From JAOUEA01 sp963734685 (GTDB taxonomy: Bacteria; Actinomycetota; UBA4738; HRBIN12), in NCBI GenBank assembly GCA_963734685.1, contig CAVTIC010000001.1, positions 1,240,001-1,304,000 on the forward strand: DNA of 64,000 bases, written 5' to 3'. The translations under genes were made by a program, and so were the position numbers. This document shows positions 52,026 through 60,752 of the stretch, piece by piece; within the stretch, counting starts at the first letter, position 1, and each line of letters opens with the position of its first letter. The notes beneath the pieces were generated by a model. That model was not told where the DNA came from. It searched no databases and worked only from the letters and a program-made list of their open reading frames with translations.

Positions 52026-53246
52026 TCAGTAGACGAAGGCGAACCAGGGCGACGGGTCCCACGCGAACATGTCGTCGGCACGCGCGAGCGCGCCCGACGT
52101 GCGCTCTGCCACCTGATGGGCCCGACTCAGCTGGCGGAACGAGCTGCCACCGAGGTATGCCGCACCGAGGGCGGCCACGCCGAACGTGAGGTCGGGCTCG
52201 GCATCGGTGCGCGCGCAGCTCCCCTCGCCTCCGTCGACGATCAGCTCGTACCGGCCCGACGTCGAGGGGCGGAACGCGTCGTCGATCTCGAGCACGAGGC
52301 GCCCGTCGCCCGAGTACCGGCGTCCGGAGAGCGCACGCTCGACGTCGAGCACCCGCACGAACAACCCGTCCTGGATCACCGCGTTCAGCCGGCGCGGCTC
52401 GGCGACGAGCCACAGCAGCTCCTCGTCGACCGGCCGGTCCTCGGCCTTCACCGTGGCGACGAGGTCGACGTCGAACAGGAAGCGCCACAGCGCCGCGGTC
52501 GCGTCGGGGTCGGTCGCGACCAGGTCGCGGACGTGCAGCTCGTTGGCCGGCACGTTGCGCTTCCAGTCGTGCTTGACCGTGTAGACCGCGTACCCGTCGA
52601 CGGTGCCGTCGTCGCGCTCGTGCACCGCGTAGAAGCGCGGATGCTTCTTGTCGCGCGGGCGTTCGAGCCACATCGCCTTCCACCAGCGGTCGTCGACGGC
52701 GATCATGCCGGGACGGGTCGATGCGAGCTCGTCGTAGACCGGCCGCATGCGGGGCAGGGCCTCGTCGCGCGGCAGCACCCGCACCCGGCCGCCGATGCGC
52801 ACGCCGGGCACGAACGACGATCGGTCTGCCGACATCTCGAGCAGGGTGCAGAGCGAGGCCATGCCGTAGCCGAAGCGGCCGTAGATCGGGGACTCCGAGG
52901 CCCAGAGGTAGACGAGCGGCTCGTCGCGCTCGGCGGCTTGGTCGAGGATCGCGGCCATCAGGCGCGTGTTGATGCCCCGGCGCCGGTGCGACGGCAGCAC
53001 GCCGACGGCGGTGACACCGGGCGCCGGCAGGGACCCTCCGGGCACGGTGAGCTCGGTGGTGCAGGCGCCGGCCGTGCCGACGATCTCGTCGCCGTCGGTC
53101 GCCACGAACCATCGGTCGGGCTCGGCGATGAGGCGGTCGGCCTCGGCGTCCTCGGGCACCCACCTGCCGTGGAACGCGCGCTCCACCACTTGCAGGAACG
53201 ACTCGAGCTCCTCGGGCTCGATCGAGCGGATCGTGATGTCGTCCAT
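52026..53246 (-). CDS. eis: Eis-type GNAT N-acetyltransferase
   Basis: 406 residues from ATG 53246, seven bases after TACGCT (53254-53259). The N-terminal GNAT domain has the acetyl-CoA loop VGVLPSHRRRGINTRLMAAI and the second GNAT region and C-terminal sterol-carrier-like fold follow; the chain ends DPSPWFAFVY, a free aromatic C-terminus used in Eis catalysis. Eis proteins acetylate several amines of aminoglycosides and other substrates. An 18-bp palindrome pair lies just upstream. Confidence 0.85.
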   Translation of the reverse strand: MDDITIRSIEPEELESFLQVVERAFHGRWVPEDAEADRLIAEPDRWFVATDGDEIVGTAGACTTELTVPGGSLPAPGVTAVGVLPSHRRRGINTRLMAAILDQAAERDEPLVYLWASESPIYGRFGYGMASLCTLLEMSADRSSFVPGVRIGGRVRVLPRDEALPRMRPVYDELASTRPGMIAVDDRWWKAMWLERPRDKKHPRFYAVHERDDGTVDGYAVYTVKHDWKRNVPANELHVRDLVATDPDATAALWRFLFDVDLVATVKAEDRPVDEELLWLVAEPRRLNAVIQDGLFVRVLDVERALSGRRYSGDGRLVLEIDDAFRPSTSGRYELIVDGGEGSCARTDAEPDLTFGVAALGAAYLGGSSFRQLSRAHQVAERTSGALARADDMFAWDPSPWFAFVY

Positions 53247-53253
53247 CGTCGGC

Positions 53254-53259
53254 AGCGTA
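53254..53259 (-). promoter_or_regulatory. -10 box TACGCT for leaderless eis mRNA
   Basis: TACGCT is followed by GCCGACG and the ATG at 53246. The first 18-bp palindrome of copy 4 begins six bases further upstream, covering the -35 region. Confidence 0.55.
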
Positions 53260-53264
53260 CCGGC

Positions 53265-53332
53265 GATGCGGATATCGGTATCGATCGGGCGCCGGGGCCG
53301 ACGGGCCGGCGGTTGATACCGATAACGGTATC
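53265..53332. repeat. Paired 18-bp palindromes, copy 4, in a divergent promoter region
   Basis: GATGCGGATATCGGTATC (53265-53282) and GATACCGATAACGGTATC (53315-53332) start exactly 50 bp apart, with a 31-bp GC-rich spacer plus T. The spacer begins GATCGGGCG, like copy 1 (GATCGAGCC). Here the pair separates the eis start from a VOC gene on the other strand, so it could control both. Confidence 0.75.
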
Positions 53333-53389
53333 TGGAGGCGACACCGCGGCTAGGCTAGCGTCGCCTGCAACAGACTCGGGAGGTGCTAC

Positions 53390-53785
53390 ATGGAGCGGGT
53401 CGAAGGCATCGGTGGCTTCTTCTTCGCAGCGCACGAGCCGGAGTCGATCGCTGCATGGTACGCCGACAACCTCGGCGTCGTGCCGCCTCCTCGCTCGTAC
53501 GACGACGCGGTGTGGAACCAAGGGGCCGGGCCGACGGTATTCGCACCCTCCGGGGCCGAAGGAGCCGACAGCCCCGTCCTCGGGCCGGCCGGTTGGGGCA
53601 TCAACTTCCGAGTGCGAGATCTCGATGCCATGGTGGACCAGCTTCGCGCGGCGGGTATCGAGGTCGCGGTCGACGGCGAGGAGTATCCCAACGGCAGGTT
53701 CGCGCAGCTCCACGACCCCGAAGGGAACGCGGTTCAACTGTGGGAACCCGAGCTTCAGCCGCCGAGGGAGTCGAAAACCTCGTAG
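53390..53785 (+). CDS. VOC-family (glyoxalase-fold) protein
   Basis: 131 residues from ATG 53390, with GGGAGGTGCT upstream and a possible -10 TAGGCT at 53351-53356. GIGGFFFAAHEPESIAAWYA and AQLHDPEGNAVQLWEPELQP hold the VOC metal ligands (the N-terminal His position is replaced by Phe/Ala; the C-terminal Glu is present). Divergent from eis across the palindrome pair. Confidence 0.8.
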   Translation: MERVEGIGGFFFAAHEPESIAAWYADNLGVVPPPRSYDDAVWNQGAGPTVFAPSGAEGADSPVLGPAGWGINFRVRDLDAMVDQLRAAGIEVAVDGEEYPNGRFAQLHDPEGNAVQLWEPELQPPRESKTS

Positions 53786-53940
53786 ACCATGAAGGCCGGC
53801 CAGAACAGGCCCTGGAACAACACGAGCACGTACTCCCAGAACGTATCCGCCTGCTGCCAGTAATACACCCAGGCGCCGAAGATGCCCAGGCCGTAGATCG
53901 CGCCCCCGCCCGCTGCTGCGCCCGCGTTGTTGTTGCTCAT
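53755..53940 (-). CDS. Small membrane protein
   Basis: 61 residues from ATG 53940 with GAGGTGGGTGACG upstream. MSNNNAGAAAGGGAIYGLGI, then FGAWVYYWQQADTFWEYVLV and a second hydrophobic stretch, typical of two-TM proteins widespread in actinobacteria. It overlaps the convergent VOC gene by 31 bp. Confidence 0.65.
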   Translation of the reverse strand: MSNNNAGAAAGGGAIYGLGIFGAWVYYWQQADTFWEYVLVLFQGLFWPAFMVYEVFDSLGG

Positions 53941-53977
53941 CGTCACCCACCTCTGCGTCGACGGATCCAGGTGTCGG

Positions 53978-54564
53978 CTAGTTCTCACCCGCGGTCGGTG
54001 CCTCGAGGGTCGCGACGGCATCGAGGAGCCGGGCGCCCGCCAGCCGGAGCTCTTCGAGCATGGCATCGCGCTGTGACGTCACATCGGCCAACGACCGCTC
54101 GGCTTCCGTCGTGGGCCAGCCGCGCCGCCCGGTCGGCGGCTGCGCGCTTCTCTTCCGCTTCACTCTCCAGGCGAGAGGCTTCACTCTCTGGCGTTGGCCA
54201 CGACGCGATCCGCCTCCGCCTCCGCCTCTGCTCGGATCTTCTCGACCTCCTGATCCACGCCCATCATGAGCCCGGCCACCCGGCTCGACACCTGCTCGTA
54301 TGGGTCGCCATCGGCCGGAGCCGGCCCATGGAGGGCGAGGTCTCGCTCTCGGATGGCTTCGTCTCGCTGTTGACGCGCCTGCTCACCCTCGGATCGCAGA
54401 CGTCGCACCTGGTTCTCGACGAGCTGCAGCCGCTCGGCCATCCGACCGATGTAATCGTTCACCTCGGTCTGGTCGAACCCGCGTCTCGTCGTCTTGAACG
54501 TCGGTGCGGGGACGGCGGTACTGGTGGCCGACCACATGGCGACGTCGGTCTGAGGGTTGCCCAT
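53978..54564 (-). pseudogene. DivIVA-domain coiled-coil protein, two frame breaks
   Basis: ATG 54564 (GAGGAG upstream). FKTTRRGFDQTEVNDYIGRM is the DivIVA membrane-binding N-terminal motif, followed by a long coiled coil rich in Glu/Arg. The frame ends at VVANARE near 54181; the next frame carries ESEASRLESEAEEKRAAADR, and after a second break near 54118 AERSLADVTSQRDAMLEELR continues to 53978. About 195 residues when joined. DivIVA-type proteins mark curved membranes at the pole or septum. Confidence 0.65.
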
Positions 54565-54793
54565 CGATGTGCTCCTCGGGGGTCGAGCGGAGGCGATGGT
54601 CGAGTTCTCAACCTACTACCGGCGTCGGCAGCTTCGCTAGGGGCCACCGGTCGCGATCTGCGGTGAGTTCGTTCGATAGGACCACTGGCTGAGTTCCCCG
54701 TCGGACCCGGGACGTTCGCCCGTGCCACGCCCGCATCCCTCATCTCATGCTCGAGGTGTACGGGAGGTCTGAGGCGACGCCCAGGAGGGCAGC

Positions 54794-55937
54794 GTGCAGC
54801 GACGACACGACCTCGACTGGCTCCGGGTGCTCGCGGTCTTCCTGTTGCTGCCGTTCCACTCTGCCCGCGTGTTCGATCCGTTCGAGGACTTCTACGTGCA
54901 CTCGGCCGCGACGAGCGAGGCGCTGTTCTGGTCGGTGATCGCGTTCATCGGGGTGTGGCAGATGGAGCTGCTGTTCGTGCTCGCCGGCGCCGCGTCGTGG
55001 TACGCGTTCGGACGCCGCGACCGCCCACGAGTACCGCATCGAGCGCGTGAAGCGACTGCTGCGTGCCGTTCCTGTTCGGGCTGGTCGTGATCGTGCCGAT
55101 CCAGTCCTACCTCGCGATCGTGTGGCGGGACGGCAGCGCGTCGATCCCCGCCTTCACCGCCGACTACTGGACGATGCAGCGCGAGATCGGCGGCTACGAC
55201 GGCGGGTTCACGCCGGGCCACCTGTGGTTCATCTTCTACCTCTTCCTCTACTCGATGGTCGCGGCGCCGCTGTTCGCTCGCTGGCGCGCACGCACGGGGC
55301 CGCGGCGCTGGGTGTTCTGGTACCTGGCCCTGATGCCGCTCGTGCTGTACGTCGGCGACGCGGTGCCCTGGCCCGAGGACGGCCCGCAGAACCTCTTCTA
55401 CTCGTTCGCGCTGTTCGTCGGCGGGTTCCTGCTCGTGCTCGGAGCCGCGCCTGGAGGCCGCGATCGACGACGCCTGGAGGTGGCTCGCGCCGGTGGCGGG
55501 CGCGTTGATCGCGACGCAGCTGTGGCTCTGGATCTCGGGGACCGGCGACCGGTGGAACACGGGCGTCATGTCGGTCGTGCTCGATGTGTGGGAGGCGACC
55601 GTGACCTGGGTGAGCGTGCTCGCGCTGCTCGCCCTCGGGAAGCGCTTCCTCTCGTTCGAGACCGCGTTCCTGCGCTGGGGGAACGAGGCCGCCTACCCGA
55701 TCTACCTGCTTGCACCAGAGCGTGATCATCGTGGTCGCGTGGGCGGCGCTGACCGCGGTCGCGCTGCCGGCGCTGCCCGGGTTCGTGCTGGTGTTCGTGG
55801 GCTCGCTGCTCACGACCGTCGCGCTCTACGAGCTCGTCGTGAAGCGCACGAACGTCACGCGGTTCCTGTTCGGCATGAAGCCGCTCGTGGCGCGCGTGCC
55901 CAGCGAACGCCGCGCGCACGTGCCCGCATTCAGGTGA
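54794..55937 (+). pseudogene. Membrane acyltransferase 3 (OpgC-like), at least three frame breaks
   Basis: GTG 54794 starts MQRRHDLDWLRVLAVFLLLP, the acyltransferase 3 N-terminus with its catalytic-His region (PFHSARVFDPFE). Further pieces, in changing frames, are PFLFGLVVIVPIQSYLAI, FTPGHLWFIFYLFLYSMV, GALIATQLWLWISGTGDRWN, LRWGNEAAYPIYLL, HQSVIIVVAWAALTAVALPA and the C-terminus ending RAHVPAFR at 55937. Breaks near 55030, 55450 and 55710. About 375 residues when repaired, ten TMs. Such enzymes O-acylate sugars on the cell surface. Confidence 0.7.
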
Positions 55938-56001
55938 GTCCGGCCGGCGTGCGCCGGTCTCACGTATCGTTCGGGTGGGTCCACTTCGAGGAAGGCATCC
56001 G

Positions 56002-56829
56002 ATGCGGTTCGGTCTCGACGTGTCGCAGCATCAGCTCACCTGGGACGAACTCCTGGCGCGCGTCAAGCTCGCGGAGGAGGCGGATCTCGACGGCGTCTGG
56101 GTCTTCGACCACTTCAAAGCGCTCTACGCGGACCCGAAGGGGCCGTCCCTCGAGGCGTGGACGCTGCTCGCCGGGCTCGCTCGTGAGACGAGTCGCGTGC
56201 GGCTCGGCACGCTCGTCACCGGCATGACGCATCGGCACCCCTCCGTGCTCGCCGCGGAGGTCGTCACGGTGGATCACCTGTCCGGCGGGCGCGTCGAGTG
56301 CGCGATCGGGGCCGCATGGAACGAGCCGGAGCATCGCGAGCTCGGCATCCCGTTCCCGTCGACGGCGGAGCGGATGGATCGGCTCGAGGAAGGGATCCAG
56401 GTCCTTCGGCTGCTGTTCACCGAGGACGATGTGACGTTCGAAGGCAAGCACTACCGCCTCGAGAGCGCGACGTACCGTCCGAGGCCCGTGCAACAGCCAC
56501 ATCCGCCGATCTGGGTCGGCGGCGAGGGCCGTCGGCGAACGCTGCCGATCGCGGGCCGATACGCCGATGCCTGGCATGGGTGGGCCGCCGATGCCGCGGA
56601 ACTCGCTGCGATCACCGAGATCATCGACCGCGAAGCCGAGGAAGCGGGCCGCGACCCCGCGGCGATCCTGCGGGCATCGAGCCTGTCGATCTCCGAGCCG
56701 TGGGACGAGGTCAAGGCCACCTACGAGTGGATGCTGACCGGCGGCATCGGCTACCTGGTGATCGAGTGGCCGAGCGAGGGCCAGGGCCGACTGGAGGAGT
56801 TCCTCGAGCACGTGCTCCCCACGTTGTAG
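56002..56829 (+). CDS. LLM-class flavin-dependent oxidoreductase, probably F420-linked
   Basis: 275 residues from ATG 56002 with GAGGAAGG upstream. LAEEADLDGVWVFDHFKALY, RLGTLVTGMTHRHPSVLAAE, VDHLSGGRVECAIGAAWNEP and IWVGGEGRRRTLPIAGRYAD are the luciferase-like monooxygenase core, in the F420-dependent branch common in actinobacteria. Substrate unknown. Intact. Confidence 0.85.
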   Translation: MRFGLDVSQHQLTWDELLARVKLAEEADLDGVWVFDHFKALYADPKGPSLEAWTLLAGLARETSRVRLGTLVTGMTHRHPSVLAAEVVTVDHLSGGRVECAIGAAWNEPEHRELGIPFPSTAERMDRLEEGIQVLRLLFTEDDVTFEGKHYRLESATYRPRPVQQPHPPIWVGGEGRRRTLPIAGRYADAWHGWAADAAELAAITEIIDREAEEAGRDPAAILRASSLSISEPWDEVKATYEWMLTGGIGYLVIEWPSEGQGRLEEFLEHVLPTL

Positions 56830-56854
56830 TCCGCGCGGACCGGTATCCCTCCTC

Positions 56855-57727
56855 CTAGATCGCCTGCCAGTCGGCGTCGAAGCCGAACCGTACGAGCGGC
56901 GTGCGGTTCGAGCCGTCGACGTCGATCAGCGCCAGGCGCGGACGTTCGACCCGTCCCCAGCAGCAGCGCCGGATCACGATCCGCGTGCCCTGGGGCGAGA
57001 ACGACTGGACGACGTCGGATCTCGGGGAGCTCGTGAGACGCTGCAGGTCGCCGCCGTCGGCGTTCATCAGGAACACGTCGTCGATGCGTCCCCCGCCCCC
57101 GATGCGCGTGAAGGCGATGCGCGCGGCATCAGGTGACCACGACGAGCCGAAGTCGTCCCTACGGCTCGTCGTGAGCCGGTGCCGGTTCCCGCCGTCTGCA
57201 TCGATCGTGTAGACGTCGAGGTCGTCACCGGGACGAGCTCCGGAGAACGCGATACTCGAGCCGTCGGGCGAGGCGGAGGGCAACAGCTCCTGGAACCGCG
57301 GCGAGTCGGTGAGCCGGGTGAGTGGGCCGGTGCCGTCGGCCGGCTTCGACGCGATGTCCGTTCGCCCGCCAGACCTGATGAAGATCACCCGTGTCCCGTC
57401 GGCGGAGAACGTCGGCTGCAGGTTCTCGCCGGACCGCGTGATCCGCACCTCGTTCGATCCGTCGGCGTCGGCGACGTAGATGTCGGCGAAGTCGGACCCG
57501 AAGCGCACGTAGGCGATCTGCGAGCCGTCCGGAGACCAGGAGGGGCCGAATCCGTCGGGGATCAGCAGCTCGGCGTTCGAACCGTCCGGGTCGACCGTCC
57601 AGATGCCCGAAGGGCGCGAGTAGGCGATCTTCCCGTCGTTGCCAGGGAAGACCCCAGCCGATGACGTCGCCGTGCTCGGCACGAGCACCACGGATGCGAC
57701 CGCGAGCGCGATCAGGGCTCTGCGCAT
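56855..57727 (-). CDS. Exported TolB-like beta-propeller protein
   Basis: 290 residues from ATG 57727 with GGAGGCACGC upstream. A signal peptide (MRRALIALAVASVVLVPSTA, cleavage near SSAG) precedes PD40 repeats (FGPSWSPDGSQIAYVRFG, LQPTFSADGTRVIFIRSG, FGSSWSPDAARIAFTRIG, VVQSFSPQGTRIVIRRCC). This propeller class has no enzymatic motif; actinobacterial members may sense or bind wall components. Confidence 0.8.
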   Translation of the reverse strand: MRRALIALAVASVVLVPSTATSSAGVFPGNDGKIAYSRPSGIWTVDPDGSNAELLIPDGFGPSWSPDGSQIAYVRFGSDFADIYVADADGSNEVRITRSGENLQPTFSADGTRVIFIRSGGRTDIASKPADGTGPLTRLTDSPRFQELLPSASPDGSSIAFSGARPGDDLDVYTIDADGGNRHRLTTSRRDDFGSSWSPDAARIAFTRIGGGGRIDDVFLMNADGGDLQRLTSSPRSDVVQSFSPQGTRIVIRRCCWGRVERPRLALIDVDGSNRTPLVRFGFDADWQAI

Positions 57728-57899
57728 GCGTGCCTCCTTCCGACGACCAGCACCTCACCACACCCCGCTGAGCGCGGCAAGGCCGCGCCCGGAGGTCGGG
57801 GAACGAGAGGACGGGAGCCAGAGGCTCCCTTCTTGTCACTCTTTCTGAGGGCCATGAACCCGCAGGTCAGAAGGCATAACCGCTGGTAGCGAGCGTTTG

Positions 57900-58175
57900 A
57901 CCGGTCGGTGAGCGCGCCCGTATGCTCGCTGAGGTCCCAGGCGGCCGAACAGATCGAACAGGGAACCGAGCGGGCTAGAGCCGTAAGGCGACTCGGGGTA
58001 CTTGTGGGTACGGGTGGGAAGCGCAACTGCCTGTGCCTGCGGGGTACCTGGGAATCCCCAAAGCCGAAGTACCGATGAGGAACCCTGGGTCGGTCGTGAG
58101 GTTGCCTGGGACCACTTTCTTATGCCCTCGCGGCTCCTCCTCCAGGCAGAACGCTGACGCCGTGACGGCATTTTG
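57900..58175 (+). ncRNA. Unexplained conserved-looking intergenic region, possible structured RNA
   Basis: Between the TolB-like and MsrB genes are 500 bp with no convincing gene. On the plus strand CCGAG/CTCGG (57966-57970, 57992-57996) encloses a GCC-GTAA-GGC tetraloop hairpin (57980-57989), and GGTAC (58043-58047) can pair with GTACC (58069-58073) around GGGAATCCC. CCTGGG is repeated three times, and GGTAC four times. A weak hairpin with TTTT ends near 58174. It could be a regulatory RNA or the decayed end of an insertion sequence, whose guide-RNA ends sometimes carry GGGAATCCCC. Both are conjecture. Confidence 0.3.
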
Positions 58176-58249
58176 ACCGTACGAATCACTCCGGTTGTAG
58201 CTTCGATCAGCAGTGGCATCGATTGCCAGCATCGAGTGGAGGCACATGC

Positions 58250-58684
58250 ATGTCGGATCGGCTGCAACATGGATCTGAGTCGACGTCGCTTCCTCGGACC
58301 GAAGAGGAGTGGCGCCGGCGCCTGACGCCCGAGCAGTTCGACGTGCTCCGCAAGAAGGGCACGGAGCGTCCGTTCACCGGCGTCTATGCCTCGGCGAAGG
58401 AGCCCGGGGTCTACCGGTGTGCTGGGTGTGGCGCTGCGCTGTTCAGCTCGGAGACGAAGTTCGAGTCCGGAACGGGGTGGCCGAGCTTCTGGGAGCCCAT
58501 CGAGCGGGGGTCCGTGGAGCTGCACGAGGACGGCAGTCTCGGCATGAGGCGCACCGAGGTCACGTGCGCTCGCTGCGGCGGTCACCTCGGGCATGTCTTC
58601 CCCGACGGCCCACAGCCGACGGGCGACCGATACTGTATGAACTCGGTGGCGCTGGAACTCGAGCCGGCCCAGGGACCTGGGTAG
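58250..58684 (+). CDS. msrB: Peptide methionine (R)-S-oxide reductase MsrB
   Basis: 144 residues from ATG 58250, with GGAGG seven bases upstream. CAGCGAALFSSETKFESGTG, then CARCGGHLGHVFPDG give the four zinc Cys and the substrate loop; the catalytic Cys is in GDRYCMNSVALEL (Ile is more usual than Met). It repairs oxidised methionine in the cytoplasm with thioredoxin. The start is a few bases after a possible leader. Confidence 0.9.
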   Translation: MSDRLQHGSESTSLPRTEEEWRRRLTPEQFDVLRKKGTERPFTGVYASAKEPGVYRCAGCGAALFSSETKFESGTGWPSFWEPIERGSVELHEDGSLGMRRTEVTCARCGGHLGHVFPDGPQPTGDRYCMNSVALELEPAQGPG

Positions 58685-58695
58685 GAGGTGACGAC

Positions 58696-59048
58696 GTGCC
58701 GGCCAAGAAGAAGACGACGGCGAAGAAGACGACGGCGAAGAAGACGACGGCGAAGAAGACGACGGCGAAGAAGACGACGGCGAAGAAGACGACGGCGAGG
58801 AAGACGACGGCGAAGAAGACGACGGCGCGGAAGACGACGGCGCGGAAGAGTGGCGCGGTCACGACGAGCAACCCGGCGCGCCGGGCGATCTCATCGTGGT
58901 CGACTCTCACCAGGTCGGCTCGCCTGCCCGCGAAGGCGAGGTTCTGGAGGTCATCGAAGGCGAGATGCGCGTCTCTTACCGGGTGAAGTGGCTCGACGGC
59001 CACGAGAGCATCTTCACTCCTGCCGGCGGCAGCCTCCATCTCGCCTGA
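58696..59048 (+). CDS. Lysine-rich (KKTTA) tail protein with DUF1918 domain (frameshifted)
   Basis: GTG 58696 follows GGAGGTGACGAC and reads MPAKKKTTAKKTTAKK, ten five-residue basic repeats like eukaryotic H1 tails. The DUF1918 domain (GDLIVVDSHQVGSPAREGEV, YRVKWLDGHESIFTPAGGSL) is one frame away, reached by an indel near 58880. In actinobacteria such basic tails with DUF1918 are nucleoid-associated. The 15-bp repeat unit is open in all three frames (KKTTA, poly-Arg, EEDDG), and the acidic frame reads straight into DUF1918. The ribosome site favours the basic frame as the start. Confidence 0.55.
58708..58857. repeat. Ten tandem 15-bp units (AAGAAGACGACGGCG)
   Basis: Ten units run from 58708 to 58857, with the seventh, ninth and tenth starting CGG. 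Because the unit is a multiple of three and lacks T, every frame stays open through it, giving Lys-, Arg- or Glu/Asp-rich products. Such repeats are prone to slippage. Confidence 0.85.
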
Positions 59049-59097
59049 TCGGCGGCTTCGAGCCCACAGGATCCCGACGCGCGGACCTCGAGCGACG

Positions 59098-60247
59098 GTG
59101 ATCGTCGCGGCGCTCTTCCTGCTCACGGCGTGCACGGCGCGTGAGGACGGCATGACCGATGTACCCAGCGCCGCTCCGCTGGTGCCGCCGTCGCCGTCCG
59201 TCGTCGCACCCGCTACCACCTTCGCCTCGGGTGAAGCCCTGCCGGCCGGATGCGATCGCGGGACGCCCGATCCGCGACAGGTCGTCTCGTTCGTCGCCGA
59301 GGGGCGGGCGTGGGCGCTCGACCTCGATGGAGCGCGGCTGACGTGCCTGTTCAAGGTGCGTGACCCGGGTCCGTTCGCCTGGGGTCCGCAGGGCGACCGC
59401 GTGCTGCTCGGCGACCTCGCGGTGCGGGGCGTCGAACCGGAAGCTCCGACGTTCCCCGCCGCCGACGTGAGTCCGGTCGCGTTCGATTGGGGCCACCCGA
59501 TCGGATTGGCCGTCGTGTTCGCGGGGTCCGGCGACCGCACGCCTCAGAAGCGCTTCATGGACGACGGCCGTGTCGAGCCGCTCCCGTCGCTCCCCGGCGG
59601 GCGATACCTCGACGTCGCCTACCATCCGAGCGGGCTCGCGCTCGCCTTCGTGATCAACCGGCAGGGCGAGCAATCGATCTGGCTGTCGACGAACGAGGGA
59701 ACCGACCCGGTGCGCCTCGTCTTCTCCAAGGGGGGGACGCGGTTCACGTCGATCGCCTTCACCCCCGACGGCGAGCGACTCGTCTGGACGGCACAACATG
59801 CGGGCGGCTATCCGCAGATCCACTCGATGGCCCTGGACGACCGGACCGGCTTCACCGACGGCTGGCGCGGCGAGCCAGAACAGCAGGTGTCGAACCTGCA
59901 GCTCGCTCCCCGCGGTCGGCTGATGGCGATCGACGAGGGTGCGGGTTGCGACGATCGGTCCGCGACGATCGTGCTCAGCCCGAGTGTTGCGCGTCCGGCC
60001 CTGCCCGAGAGCGCCGAGCCCAGCTCGACCATCGGATGGCTCGACCGCTCGACGCTGCTCGTGGGCGTCGGCGGATGCCAGGAGCCGCTGGACCTCGTGG
60101 CCGTCGACGCGGCCGGAGATCAGATCCCGCTCGTGCTCGGGGCCGAGGTCGCCGCGACCCGCACTCGTGACGACATCGGCGCCGGACTCCGTTCCTGCAC
60201 CACCGAACGAGGCCGAAGAGGAGCCGCCCCCCGGCGGCGTGGGCTGA
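59098..60247 (+). CDS. Lipoprotein with TolB-like repeats (frameshifted near its end)
   Basis: GTG 59098 begins MIVAALFLLTACTAREDGMT, a lipobox (LLTAC) for membrane anchoring. The exported domain has PD40-like strands (FVAEGRAWALDLDGARLTCL, YLDVAYHPSGLALAFVIN, FTSIAFTPDGERLVWTAQHA). One break near 60165 changes the C-terminus: one frame ends GLRSCTTERGRRGAAPRR and beyond at 60291, the other ends PNEAEEEPPPGGVG at 60247. The acidic Pro-rich end is more typical of exported proteins. Confidence 0.65.
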
Positions 60248-60303
60248 TAGCACCGCGCGGGCGGCCGGTCGGCCGCCTCGGAGGTCGTTGATCGGAGGCT
60301 CGC

Positions 60304-60741
60304 GTGGATCGGGTCGAGGCGCTCTCGAGGCTCCGAACCGCACGCGTCGCACGGCTTGCGACCGTTCGCCCTGATGGGCGACCGCACGTCGTGCCGATCG
60401 TGTTCGCGCTCGTCGACGAGGGCCGGCGGCTCAGCGTGTACTGGTCGGTCGATCGCAAACCGAAGCGCTCGACCGAGCTCCAGCGACTCCGGAACCTCTC
60501 GGTGAACCCTGACGCCGAGCTCGTCGTCGACGGCTACGACGAGGCATGGGACCGGCTCTGGTGGGTGCGCGCCGCCGGCACGAGCAGGACGGTGGAGGAC
60601 GCGACCGAGTCGGCCCGTGCGCTCGCCGCTCTCACGACCAAGTATCCGCAGTACGTGCGGGCACCCCCGGTCGGGCCGACCGTCGCGATCGACGTCGTGG
60701 AGATCACCGGCTGGCAGGCCGCGCCCGGCGGCACCGGGTAG
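60304..60741 (+). CDS. PPOX-class F420-dependent oxidoreductase (TIGR03668-like)
   Basis: 145 residues from GTG 60304. ARVARLATVRPDGRPHVVPI, the split beta-barrel first strands, and YWSVDRKPKRSTELQRLRNL with LWWVRAAGTSRTVED identify the Rv0121c-like PPOX/F420 group. The barrel binds F420 or a flavin. With the LLM enzyme at 56 kb this is a second F420-linked protein in the window. Substrate unknown. Confidence 0.85.
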   Translation: MDRVEALSRLRTARVARLATVRPDGRPHVVPIVFALVDEGRRLSVYWSVDRKPKRSTELQRLRNLSVNPDAELVVDGYDEAWDRLWWVRAAGTSRTVEDATESARALAALTTKYPQYVRAPPVGPTVAIDVVEITGWQAAPGGTG

Positions 60742-60752
60742 CTTCCTGCGTC

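Noticed and set aside
57975..58247. 90-codon minus-strand ORF before msrB
   Set aside because: Lacks a ribosome site and shows no protein-like composition; it lies within the candidate RNA region.
58688..59101. Poly-arginine open frame over the tandem repeat
   Set aside because: An artefact of the T-free repeat in a third frame, with no domain after it.
58560..59540. Minus-strand frame with a hydrophobic FFAVV repeat
   Set aside because: It is the complement of the 15-bp tandem repeat and of the lipoprotein gene; no ribosome site, and the plus-strand reading has DUF1918 and TolB-like sequence.
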